Part shown: in pieces, positions 33,269-42,764 of the stretch
Layout: every line of letters starts with the position of its first letter
How positions within the stretch are numbered: position 1 is the first letter of the stretch
Source of the DNA: Pyxidicoccus caerfyrddinensis
Lineage (GTDB): Bacteria; Myxococcota; Myxococcia; Myxococcales; Myxococcaceae
Length of the DNA stretch: 64,000 nucleotides
NCBI RefSeq assembly: GCF_010894405.1
Contig: NZ_JAAIYA010000032.1
Location: 1-64,000 of the forward strand
Reading direction: 5' to 3'
Notes under the pieces: generated by a model
Told to the model about the DNA's origin: nothing
Database searches by the model: none
The model's input: the letters and a program-made list of their open reading frames with translations, nothing else
Program-made: the position numbers and the translations under genes

Positions 33269-35053
33269 TCACGGGTCCAGGAACGCGCGCTTCACGGCCT
33301 GCAGGAGCGGGTCTCTCGCCCCTTCCGCGGCCCGGGGCAGGTGGCCCTGGTTGATGGTCCACAAGATGGTGCCCCCCAGTCCCTGCTCGCGCGCGAAGCG
33401 CCCCTTGGCGGCGATGGACTGCGCGTCCTCGTAGGAGATGTAGTTGCAGTGCCCGGGGCCGTACATGGACGGGAAGGACAGGTACGGAGACTTCGCCTGG
33501 CCGTCCCAGCGGTATGCCTCGGGCTCGTAGTACTCCGTCATGATGTTGGTGTAGCTCATGGCGTTGTCGCTCTGCCCCTCGACGACGTCCCGCCGGCCGT
33601 CGAGCGGCGTGCGCGGCTCCGTCACGCCCTGCCAGCACGTGCCGAAGAAGCCGATGCCCACGCCCAGCCGCCCCGCGGGGACGCCCGCCGCCAGGTAGCC
33701 CTGGACGGAGCTGGCCACCGAGGTGGGCCGGTGGGGCGCGTCGTCCGTGAGCGGGCTGGAGTGCCAGCTCTCCCAGCTGCCCCAGTTGCCGCTCATCTTG
33801 TAGGACATGATGTTCATCTGGTCGACGCGCGCGGCCAGCCGCCCCATGAACTCCGCCCGGACCGGGCTCATCCCGAAGTTGGCGTTCAGCCAGTCCACCG
33901 GCATGGTGAGGATGATGTCCGGCCGCGCGGCGCGCAGGTCATCCAGCAGCGCCAGCAGCTGCTCGCCGTCATCCGGCGGGGGCTCGGCGCCCTCGGGCGT
34001 CTCCGCGGCCAGGTTGATGGGCTCCCAGTCCACGTCGATGCCGTCGTAGCCCAGCTCGTCCATCAGCTTGATGAGGTTCTTCACGAGGATGGGACGCGAC
34101 TCGTCGGTCGTGGCCGTCACGAAGCGGTCATGCTCGCCGAAGCCCCCCAGCATCATCAGCGCCTTGCGCCCGTGCGCGTGGGCGCGCTCGGCGAGCGCCT
34201 TCGCCACGACGGGGCCCTCATAGTCGGTGATGTCCAGGTCCGCGCTCACCGTGCCCCAGTGGCCCGGCTTGAAGCGGCCGACGACGAGGTGGGTGATGCC
34301 CGACAGGTCCACCGACTCCACCGGGAGCAGTGCGCGCTGGTACCCGACGTAGTAGCCCGACACCCAGCTCGTCGGCGCGCCGCCCGAGCGCGGCTGCACC
34401 AGGGAGGTGGAGACTTCCGGGCCGTCCCCCACCGCGTTGGTGGCCACCACCTTGAAGCGGTAGGGCACGCCATTGAGGAGGCCGGGGAGGGTGGCGCTCG
34501 CGGCCGGCGCGTCCACCGTCACCGTGGCACCCCCCGGCTCCGCGGTGACGCGGTAGGAGCTCAGGGGCCGCCCGCCGAAGCTGGCCGGCGCCAGCCAGCT
34601 CACGTACGCCTCGCCGTTGCCCGCCGTCGCGCGCACCGAGCGGGGCTGGCCCGGGATGGTGGGGTTGGCCAACTCGGCGCCGGCCAGGGGCGTCACGGAC
34701 TCCGTGGGGATGGAGGCCGGGCCCTCGCCCTTCGCATTCACCGCCGACACCTTGAAGAGGTACGGGAAGCCGTTGTTGAGGCCTCGCACCGTGGCCTGCA
34801 ACTCGTCCGCGCTGACGATGGCGCCGCCGCACGCCGGCTCGCAGCGGACCACGTAGTACATGAGCGGGTTGCCGCCGTCCGTCGTGGGCGGCGTCCACTT
34901 CACCAGGGCCTGGGTGTCCGCCGCGTCGGCCTTCACCGAGGACGGTGCCCCCGGGAGCCCCGTGTCGTCGGCCTTCCCACCACAGCCCCCCAGCAGCGCC
35001 CCCGCCATGAGCGCAAGGACGACCCAGCGGTTCGTCGTGGACTGAATCTGCAT
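33269..35053 (-). CDS. Lipoprotein with two fibronectin-III domains and a GH18 (chitinase-like) domain
   Basis: A 594-residue protein starting at ATG 35053 after GAGGGGGTGG. Lipoprotein signal ending in ALLGGC (Cys about 24). Two FnIII domains follow, about 38-130 (PSSVKADAADTQALVKWTPPTTDGGNPLMYYVV) and 135-225 (PRSVRATAGNGEAYVSWLAP). The GH18 barrel covers about 235-590, with the catalytic signature YDGIDVDWEP (DxxDxDxE, Glu as proton donor, about residue 341) and MNIMSYKMSG on strand 6. GH18 enzymes cleave chitin, GlcNAc polymers or peptidoglycan-derived glycans. In a predatory myxobacterium an outer-surface form fits feeding on fungal or cell-wall polymers (inference). Confidence 0.9.
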   Translation of the reverse strand: MQIQSTTNRWVVLALMAGALLGGCGGKADDTGLPGAPSSVKADAADTQALVKWTPPTTDGGNPLMYYVVRCEPACGGAIVSADELQATVRGLNNGFPYLFKVSAVNAKGEGPASIPTESVTPLAGAELANPTIPGQPRSVRATAGNGEAYVSWLAPASFGGRPLSSYRVTAEPGGATVTVDAPAASATLPGLLNGVPYRFKVVATNAVGDGPEVSTSLVQPRSGGAPTSWVSGYYVGYQRALLPVESVDLSGITHLVVGRFKPGHWGTVSADLDITDYEGPVVAKALAERAHAHGRKALMMLGGFGEHDRFVTATTDESRPILVKNLIKLMDELGYDGIDVDWEPINLAAETPEGAEPPPDDGEQLLALLDDLRAARPDIILTMPVDWLNANFGMSPVRAEFMGRLAARVDQMNIMSYKMSGNWGSWESWHSSPLTDDAPHRPTSVASSVQGYLAAGVPAGRLGVGIGFFGTCWQGVTEPRTPLDGRRDVVEGQSDNAMSYTNIMTEYYEPEAYRWDGQAKSPYLSFPSMYGPGHCNYISYEDAQSIAAKGRFAREQGLGGTILWTINQGHLPRAAEGARDPLLQAVKRAFLDP

Positions 35054-35249
35054 GGACCCACCCCCTCGGAGAGGGCCCGTATATACGAGCACTGCCTGAC
35101 ACTCACAGTGGAAAATTGAATATCAGGCTCTCTCCTGTCTTCCCGGGCTGAGCTCGCCGCATTTCTCTCGGAGTGTGAGAAGGCGGAGGGGCTGAAGGGG
35201 AGATTTTCCGGTCTGCTAGCGTGCGGCGCCCCCTTCGCGAGCCCTTCCG

Positions 35250-36710
35250 ATGAAACGCTTCCTCCTGCTGCTGTTGCTCGGCCTCTGCCTGCTGGCCGGC
35301 GTCCTCGTGACGCGGACGCTGTCCGTCCCCTCCCGCCAGGTGCCGTCGGAGGCCGCGGCGCCGTTCTCCGTGGACGCGGACGCGGCGGCGGCCCGGCTCG
35401 CGGGGGCGCTGCGGCTGAAGACGGTGGCCGCGACGGACGGGGCGCCCGCCAATGACGAGGCCTTCACCGCGCTCCACGACTACCTGCGGGAGCACTTCCC
35501 CCGCGCCCACGCGTCGCTGAAGCGCGAGGCCGTGGGGCGCCACTCCGCCCTCTACACGTGGACGGGCACGGACGCCTCGCTGCGCCCGGTGCTGCTGGTG
35601 GGGCACCTGGACGTGGTGCCGGTGGAGCCCGGCACGGAAGGCGCGTGGACGCGCCCTCCGTTCAGCGGCGACGTGGCGGACGGGTACGTGTGGGGCCGGG
35701 GCGCGCTGGACGACAAGGGCAGCGTGCTGGCCATCTTCGAGGCGGTGGAGGCGCTGCTCGCGGCGGGGCATGCCCCGAAGCGCACGGTGCTGCTCGCCTT
35801 CGGCGGGGACGAAGAAGTGGGTGGCCATGGCGGCGCGGAAGTCGTGGCGAAGCTGCTGCGCGAGCGCGGCGTGACGCTGGAGTCCGTGCTGGACGAGGGA
35901 GGGATGATGCTCACGGGCACCGTCCCGGGCGTGACGGCGCCGGTGGCGCTGGTGGGCGTGGCGGAGAAGGGCTTCGTCAGCGTGGAGCTGGTGGTGGAGG
36001 GGGAGGGGGGCCACTCGTCCATGCCTCCGAAGCAGACGGCGGTGGGCGTGCTCAGCCGCGCCGTCACGCGCCTGGAGGAGCAGCCGATGCCGGCCCGGCT
36101 GCGGGGCGGGAGCCGGGCCCTCTTCGACTTCATGGGGCCGGAGATGCCCTTCGGAATGCGGCTCGTGTTCGCCAACCTGTGGCTCTTCGAGCCGCTGGTG
36201 GTGCGCCAGCTGAGCGCCCAGCCCTCTACCAACGCGGCGGTGCGCACCACCACCGCGGCCACCATGTTCGAGGGCAGCGTGAAGGACAACGTGCTGCCGG
36301 CGCGCGCCCGCGCGGTGGTGAACTTCCGCATCCTCCCCGGGGACTCCGTGGAGGGCGTGCTCGAGCACGTGCGCCGCGTGGTGGACGACTCGCGCGTGAA
36401 GGCGGGCACGCTGTCCTTCCAGAGCGAGCCCTCGCCGGTGTCGCGGACGGACTCGGAAGGCTGGGGCGTGTTGCAGCGGAGCATCCGCCAGGTGTTCCCC
36501 GAGTCCCTGGTGGCGCCGTACCTCATGGTGGGCGCCGCCGACGCGCGCTACTTCACGGCCTTGAGCGACAGCGTCTACCGCTTCATGCCCCTGCGCCTGG
36601 AGCGCGCCGACCTGGCGCGCCTGCACGGCCGCGACGAGCGCGTGTCCGTGCAGGGCTACGCGGGCGCGGTGCGCTTCTATGCCCAGTACCTGCGCAACGC
36701 CGCGGACTGA
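35250..36710 (+). CDS. M20-family carboxypeptidase, membrane anchored (PM20D1/CPS1-like)
   Basis: A 486-residue dinuclear zinc peptidase. The N-terminus MKRFLLLLLLGLCLLAGVLV is a signal anchor. Metal-site motifs of M20: VLLVGHLDVVPV (His and catalytic Asp, about 111-122), WGRGALDDKGSVLAIFEA (bridging Asp, about 151), FGGDEEVGGHGGAEVV (catalytic Glu pair, about 188), and a C-terminal YLMVGAADARYF where the last ligand is expected. A dimerisation-type insert starts at GVAEKGFVSVELVVEGEGGHSSMP. The closest architecture is the PM20D1/CPS1 group, which hydrolyses peptides or N-acyl amino acids. Divergent from the GH18 gene. Confidence 0.9.
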   Translation: MKRFLLLLLLGLCLLAGVLVTRTLSVPSRQVPSEAAAPFSVDADAAAARLAGALRLKTVAATDGAPANDEAFTALHDYLREHFPRAHASLKREAVGRHSALYTWTGTDASLRPVLLVGHLDVVPVEPGTEGAWTRPPFSGDVADGYVWGRGALDDKGSVLAIFEAVEALLAAGHAPKRTVLLAFGGDEEVGGHGGAEVVAKLLRERGVTLESVLDEGGMMLTGTVPGVTAPVALVGVAEKGFVSVELVVEGEGGHSSMPPKQTAVGVLSRAVTRLEEQPMPARLRGGSRALFDFMGPEMPFGMRLVFANLWLFEPLVVRQLSAQPSTNAAVRTTTAATMFEGSVKDNVLPARARAVVNFRILPGDSVEGVLEHVRRVVDDSRVKAGTLSFQSEPSPVSRTDSEGWGVLQRSIRQVFPESLVAPYLMVGAADARYFTALSDSVYRFMPLRLERADLARLHGRDERVSVQGYAGAVRFYAQYLRNAAD

Positions 36711-36946
36711 AAACACGCGAATACAGATGTTCCGGCGTTACCGCCACGTCTGGACGCCCGGCGGGGAAGCCGTGACTGGCTGCTCTCCCGGCATGGGTGT
36801 GCATGTGGGCGCGAGTCCCGTGTTGCGAGCGAAAGTCCGCTCGTCCTGCACATGTGTGTGAATCCTGCACGGCTTGGGGGGCGTCGAGAGGCCAGGGCTC
36901 ATGGATGGATTGACACATGCTTCAAGCACTTTCAGCATCTGTGTTC

Positions 36947-38692
<1,746 letters not shown>

Positions 38693-38734
38693 CGTCCGCG
38701 TCATGTAGGACCGCCGAGCAAGGGAGCAGTCGTG

Positions 38735-38765
38735 GCGCGGGGGCCGTCTGGTATGGTCCCCGCGC
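38735..38765. promoter_or_regulatory. Inverted repeat directly before the TPR/AgmX-like gene
   Basis: GCGCGGGG (38735-38742) and CCCCGCGC (38758-38765) form a perfect 8-bp inverted repeat ending 4 bp before the ATG at 38770. It could terminate the upstream gene or fold over the translation start. No Shine-Dalgarno is visible for the downstream gene. Confidence 0.4.
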
Positions 38766-38769
38766 TTCC

Positions 38770-40224
38770 ATGGCCTCCCGTCCGTACCTGCGTCTATTGG
38801 CCCTCGTGTGGCTCGTGCTGGCCGCCCCCGCCTGGGGTGCGGCCTCGCGGCGGCCGCTGCCTCCGGAGGCGGAGGTGATGGGGATGCTCCGCCAGCTCGA
38901 GACGGCCCGCGTGCAGGGCAGGGCCCGCGCGCTGGAGGACGACTTCGACGAGCAGGCCCGGGAGCGGCCGCACGACTCCATGCCCCGCGTGTACCGGGCG
39001 TGGCTGCAGTTCCCCACGGACGCGTGCTGGAACGAGCTGAAGGCGCTCTCCACCCTCTACCCGGAGAACCCGTGGCCCCTGGTGGGCATGGGGCTCATCT
39101 ACGTGCGCTGGGGGATGCTGGCGGAGGCCCGGGGAGTATTCGCCACCGCGCTGCGGGAGAAGCCCGGCTTTCCGCCCGCGCTCTGGGGCGAGGCGGTGCT
39201 GCTGCAGGCGGAGCGCCGGCCGGTGGAGGCCGAGGCCCGCTTCCGCGAGGCGCTCGCGAAGCTGGACGCGCCGCAGATTCGCACCGCGCTGGGGTTGTTC
39301 CTCGCCCAGCAGCCGGGGCGCGAGGCCGACGCGCGCGCGGAGCTGACGCGTGCGGTGGAGGCCTGGCCCGAGCAGCCCGAGGCCCTCAAGACGCTGGCGC
39401 GGCTGGCCCAGACGGGCAACGACGTGCGCGCCGCCGCCGTGGCCGGGGACAAGCTCGTCTCGCTCAAGCCGCGCGACAGGGAGGCCCACCGGGTCCAGGC
39501 CGGGCTGTGGCTGGCGGCGGGGGAGAAGGACAAGGCCGCGGCGTCGCTGGAGCGCTACGTGGCGCTGGGCGGCGCGGAGCCCGCGTCGCTCTGGCAGCTG
39601 GCGCGGCTGTATACGGAGCTGGGCCGGGGCGCCGACGAGGAGAAGGCCCTGGGGCGCCTCATGGAGGCGGACGGCAAGGACGCGGAAGCCGCGCTCCGGC
39701 TGGCGGAGCTGGCCGAGGCCCGGGGTGACATGGCGTCGTCAGAGGGCTTCCTCGTGAAGGCATCCGAGCGGGCCCCGGCGCGCTCCGACGTCCACGTGCG
39801 CCGGGCCCGGCTGGTGCTGAAGCAGGAGCGGTTCCAGGACGCGCTGGGGGCGTACCGCGCGGCGCTCGCGGCCCCGGAGCGGCGGGTGCCGGAGGCGGAA
39901 GGGGAGGCCGCCGCGCTCGTGAAGCGCTTCCGCCTGCCCGCCACTCCGGCGAAGGGGACGGCGGACCAGATATACAACCGCGTGTCGCTGGGGCTGGTGG
40001 CGCTCTACACGGAGCGGCTCAAGGAGGTGCCGGAGCTCAAGGGCAACCTCAAGGTGCGCGTCCAGGTGGATGAGTCCGGCCGCGCCACGCAGGTGGCCGT
40101 CCTCTACGACAGCCTCAAGGACGCGCTCCTCGCCGGCCACGCGTACTTCGCCTTCATGGACGCGCAGTACCCGCCCGGGCAGGACGCGCCCGTCTTCCAG
40201 TACGTCTTCCGCCCGCCGAAGTGA
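38770..40224 (+). CDS. Secreted TPR protein with a C-terminal AgmX/PglI (TonB-like) domain
   Basis: A 484-residue protein. Signal peptide MASRPYLRLLALVWLVLAAPAWGA. About residues 60-385 are tetratricopeptide-like helices (for example NPWPLVGMGLIYVRWGMLAEARGVFATALREKPGFPPALWGEAVLLQ and RSDVHVRRARLVLKQERFQDALGAYRAALAAPE). The last 75 residues (IYNRVSLGLVALYTERLKEVPELKGNLKVRVQVDESGRATQVAVLYDSL) match the TonB-C-like module that ends AgmX/PglI gliding proteins of Myxococcus. A periplasmic role in motility or envelope assembly is possible, but no other glt/agm gene is near. Convergent with the carbonic anhydrase gene. Confidence 0.82.
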   Translation: MASRPYLRLLALVWLVLAAPAWGAASRRPLPPEAEVMGMLRQLETARVQGRARALEDDFDEQARERPHDSMPRVYRAWLQFPTDACWNELKALSTLYPENPWPLVGMGLIYVRWGMLAEARGVFATALREKPGFPPALWGEAVLLQAERRPVEAEARFREALAKLDAPQIRTALGLFLAQQPGREADARAELTRAVEAWPEQPEALKTLARLAQTGNDVRAAAVAGDKLVSLKPRDREAHRVQAGLWLAAGEKDKAAASLERYVALGGAEPASLWQLARLYTELGRGADEEKALGRLMEADGKDAEAALRLAELAEARGDMASSEGFLVKASERAPARSDVHVRRARLVLKQERFQDALGAYRAALAAPERRVPEAEGEAAALVKRFRLPATPAKGTADQIYNRVSLGLVALYTERLKEVPELKGNLKVRVQVDESGRATQVAVLYDSLKDALLAGHAYFAFMDAQYPPGQDAPVFQYVFRPPK

Positions 40225-40258
40225 GGGCCGGCCGGAGCCGGCTCCACCGCGCCGGCCC
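40225..40258. terminator. Hairpin between convergent genes
   Basis: GGGCCGGC (40225-40232) and GCCGGCCC (40251-40258) form a perfect 8-bp stem filling the 36-bp gap between the TPR gene stop and the carbonic anhydrase stop. Likely bidirectional; no T-tract. Confidence 0.55.
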
Positions 40259-40260
40259 GC

Positions 40261-40899
40261 TCAGACGCCCGTCAGGTCGTAGATCTCCTGGATTTCGCGC
40301 AGCGTCTTCTGGAAGTCGAGCCGCAAATCCTTGATGAGGCCGTTGCGCATGTCGAACACCCAGGCGTGGACGGTGGGGAAGCCGCGCTTGAGATAGGCCT
40401 GCTGCACGGCGGCCGTCTTGATGATGTTGATGCTCTGCTCGATGACGTTGAGCTCCACCAGCCTGTCGTAGCGGAGCGCCTCGTCCTTGATGCCGTCCAG
40501 CTCCGCCTTGTGCATGCGGTACACGTCGCGGATGTTGCGCAGCCAGGGGTTGAGGATGCCCAAATCCCTGGGAATCATGGCGGCCTTCACGCCGCCGCAC
40601 CCGTAGTGGCCGCACAGGATGATGTGCTTCACCTCGAGGTGCCGGACGCCGTAGTTGATGACGGACATCACGTTGAGGTCGACGTTGTTGACCAGGTTGG
40701 CGACGTTGCGGTGGACGAAGACGTCCCCGGGCGCCAGGCCCATGATTTGATTCGCCGGCACGCGGCTGTCCGAGCAGCCGATGTAGAGGAAGTCCGGGCG
40801 CTGCTCGACGGAGAGCCGGGCGAAGTACTCCGGGTCCGTCTTGAGCTGCTCTTCAGCCCAGCGACGGTTGTTCTCGAAAATCTGCTCGTAGGGCGTCAC
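40261..40899 (-). CDS. can: Beta-carbonic anhydrase
   Basis: A 212-residue zinc enzyme interconverting CO2 and bicarbonate. The start is taken at GTG 40899 (MTPYEQIFENNRRWAEEQL), where bacterial beta-CAs begin; no strong ribosome binding site is visible, and the longer frame is Pro/Arg-rich without homology. Zinc ligands and the catalytic dyad are in FLYIGCSDSRVPANQIMGLAPGDVFVHRNVAN (Cys, then Asp/Arg) and HIILCGHYGCGGVKAAM (His and Cys). The remaining sequence (LNPWLRNIRDVYRMHKAEL, VHAWVFDMRNGLIKDL) follows the E. coli Can type. Cytoplasmic; it supplies bicarbonate to carboxylases. Confidence 0.93.
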   Translation of the reverse strand: MTPYEQIFENNRRWAEEQLKTDPEYFARLSVEQRPDFLYIGCSDSRVPANQIMGLAPGDVFVHRNVANLVNNVDLNVMSVINYGVRHLEVKHIILCGHYGCGGVKAAMIPRDLGILNPWLRNIRDVYRMHKAELDGIKDEALRYDRLVELNVIEQSINIIKTAAVQQAYLKRGFPTVHAWVFDMRNGLIKDLRLDFQKTLREIQEIYDLTGV

Positions 40900-41004
40900 G
40901 GTCGGGGGCCCGCCTGTCTCGGGTGCGGCCCATTCCGCACCGGCCGGGTGCGCCGGGGGCGCGTGGCGGCGGCACCCTCGCATGGGCGGGCGCGGCGGGG
41001 AAGA

Positions 41005-41026
41005 CCGTCCTGGTTCTCCAGGACGG
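41005..41026 (-). terminator. Hairpin terminator after the coiled-coil lipoprotein
   Basis: CCGTCCTGG (41005-41013) and CCAGGACGG (41018-41026) form a perfect 9-bp stem with a tight TTCT loop (AGAA on the minus strand), 37 bp past the minus-strand stop at 41063. A second small hairpin, GGTGCGG/CCGCACC, lies near 40923-40942. Confidence 0.6.
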
Positions 41027-41062
41027 CCCCAGCCCTGACGCCGCGTGCGTGCTACCGCCGCG

Positions 41063-41770
41063 TCACTCCTCCACGGGGGCGCCGCTGCCGCCGTAGCCCT
41101 GGGCCTGGTTGCGCAGCCGCTCCCACTGGACGCGGGCCTGCTGCTCCTCCTTCGACTGCGAGTCCACGCGCTGGCGGGCGTCCTCCACCCGGCGCTGGGC
41201 GTCCGCGAGGGCGGAGGCGAAGTCCGCCTCGGAGAGCTTCTCGGCGCGCACGTCGCCATTGGCCTTCAGGGCCAGGTACTCAGCCTGGTGGAGCCGCGCG
41301 TCGGCCACCTCCAGCTCCCGCTCCCGCAGTTGCTTGCGCGCGTCCAGCGCTTCGATGGACTGCTGGCGCCAGTTCACATTGGCCTGGGACGCGGTGACAC
41401 CCGTCTCCGAGTTCATCAGCTCGGCCTTGGCCCGCTCGATTTCCGCGCGCTGGCCGGTGGCCTCGGCCGCCTCCAGCGCGGCCTTGTTGGCGTCCCGGCG
41501 CAGCTTGGACGCGTCCGCGTTGCGCTTGGCCACCTGCATCGCGCGCTCCGCGTCCTTGAGCGCCACGTCCGCCCGGGTGACTTCATCCTGGGCCTTGCGC
41601 CGCTCGGACTGGGCACCGCGCACGTCGCCGAGCTGGTCCTCGGGGACGCGGGCCAGCCATGACTCATCCACCTTCGCCGCCTTGGTGGACCCGCAGCCGC
41701 CGCCCAACACGCTCAGGGCCGCTCCCATCACCACGCCTACGAGGACCCGACGCCTTCTCGCCTGGAACAT
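41063..41770 (-). CDS. Coiled-coil lipoprotein, unknown function
   Basis: A 235-residue protein with a lipoprotein signal (MFQARRRRVLVGVVMGAALS ... LGGGC, Cys about 26). From about residue 45 to 220 it is a nearly continuous charged coiled coil (RGAQSERRKAQDEVTRADVALKDAERAMQVAKRNADASK; RRVEDARQRVDSQSKEEQQARVQWERLRN), Ala/Lys/Glu/Arg-rich without Pro. The layout (lipid anchor plus long helical hairpin) recalls Lpp-like spacers or adaptor-type periplasmic helices. No enzymatic motif. Monocistronic; the ATG lies about 130 bp from the methyltransferase gene stop. Confidence 0.82.
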   Translation of the reverse strand: MFQARRRRVLVGVVMGAALSVLGGGCGSTKAAKVDESWLARVPEDQLGDVRGAQSERRKAQDEVTRADVALKDAERAMQVAKRNADASKLRRDANKAALEAAEATGQRAEIERAKAELMNSETGVTASQANVNWRQQSIEALDARKQLRERELEVADARLHQAEYLALKANGDVRAEKLSEADFASALADAQRRVEDARQRVDSQSKEEQQARVQWERLRNQAQGYGGSGAPVEE

Positions 41771-41900
41771 GCTTGTGTCTCCTTGCCGTTGCGCGCGTTA
41801 CCTGATGGACAGGGTAGTCACGCGACGGAGACCGTGCGGCGGGATGCCCGCACGGCTGCTCCACGGCCAGGGACGGGGGGCCGCCAGGAGGGCAGGCGGC

Positions 41901-42710
41901 CTACCGCTTCTCCAGGATGACGGCGTAGAACTCGATGCCGATGTCCTCGCGGTCCTCCTCGGTGATGTGCCCGGGGGGCAGGCCGATGAACTCGCTGACC
42001 GGCACCACGCCCATGCGGTCCTGGGCCCAGGGGCCGCACAGGTCCAGGTACTCGGGCAGGGAGTAGAGGTGGAAGGACTCGCCCATCTTCTGGAACATGC
42101 CGACGAACTGCTCCCACTTCGGCGTGGTGAGGCCCGCCTCCTTCGTCTCGAAGGTGGTGAAGAGCTTGGAGCCCGGCGCGGCCCAGTCGTAGAGGTCCCG
42201 GAAGAACTTCCGGTTCTCCTCGGCGGAGAGGAACACGGTGATGGCGTTGGCGCCCAGGGCGACCTTTCGCTGCCCCTCCAGGAATGTCTCCACGTCGGGC
42301 CGGCGGAGGAACTCTCCCGCGCCGCGGACGTCGCACTCCATGTACTTCACGCGCGGGCTGTCGCCGAGCAGGTACCGGGCCGAGTCGATGGTCAGCGCGT
42401 TGATGTCGCTGTAGAGCACGCGGGCATCCGGCATCACCGTGTGGACGTGGTCGGCGGTGGGCAGACCGGAGGCGAAGTCCACCCAGTGCTTGAAGCCGTC
42501 CGCGGCCATGCGCCGGGCGGCCGTCTGGAGGCAGGCGCGCAGCATCCGCAGCCACTTCCGCGTGGAGGGCACCAGCGAGAGCATGAACTCCGCCGCCTGG
42601 CGGTCCGCCTCGAAGTTGTGCGAGCCGCCCAGGATGTAGTCGTAGACGCGGGACGCGTCCGGGACGTTGGGGTTGATGCCCGGCACGCGGGCCAGTTCGT
42701 TGGAATCCAT
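41901..42710 (-). CDS. SAM-dependent methyltransferase of the DUF574 (Methyltransf_19) type
   Basis: A 269-residue protein. It opens with PNVPDASRVYDYILGGSHNFEADRQAAEFML (about residues 14-44), the fingerprint of the DUF574 family, followed by WLRMLRACLQTAARRMAADG. The SAM site is FKHWVDFASGLPTADHVHTVMPDARVLYSDIN (about 73-104), with the motif I Gly-rich loop as DFASGLPT and an acidic residue at the end of strand 2 (YSDIN). Members are abundant in Actinobacteria and mostly uncharacterised; the substrate is unknown. Single gene upstream of the PBP1C/A2M pair's end. Confidence 0.88.
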   Translation of the reverse strand: MDSNELARVPGINPNVPDASRVYDYILGGSHNFEADRQAAEFMLSLVPSTRKWLRMLRACLQTAARRMAADGFKHWVDFASGLPTADHVHTVMPDARVLYSDINALTIDSARYLLGDSPRVKYMECDVRGAGEFLRRPDVETFLEGQRKVALGANAITVFLSAEENRKFFRDLYDWAAPGSKLFTTFETKEAGLTTPKWEQFVGMFQKMGESFHLYSLPEYLDLCGPWAQDRMGVVPVSEFIGLPPGHITEEDREDIGIEFYAVILEKR

Positions 42711-42764
42711 GGCGGGTGTCTGTCTCCGGGGGCAGAGGGGAATCCATCGTACGTCCCCCGCCGC

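Noticed and set aside
36711-36946. Short frames between the M20 and fibro-slime genes
   Set aside because: No ribosome binding site or coding bias. I see nothing in this gap beyond a possible TTGACA at 36910-36915.
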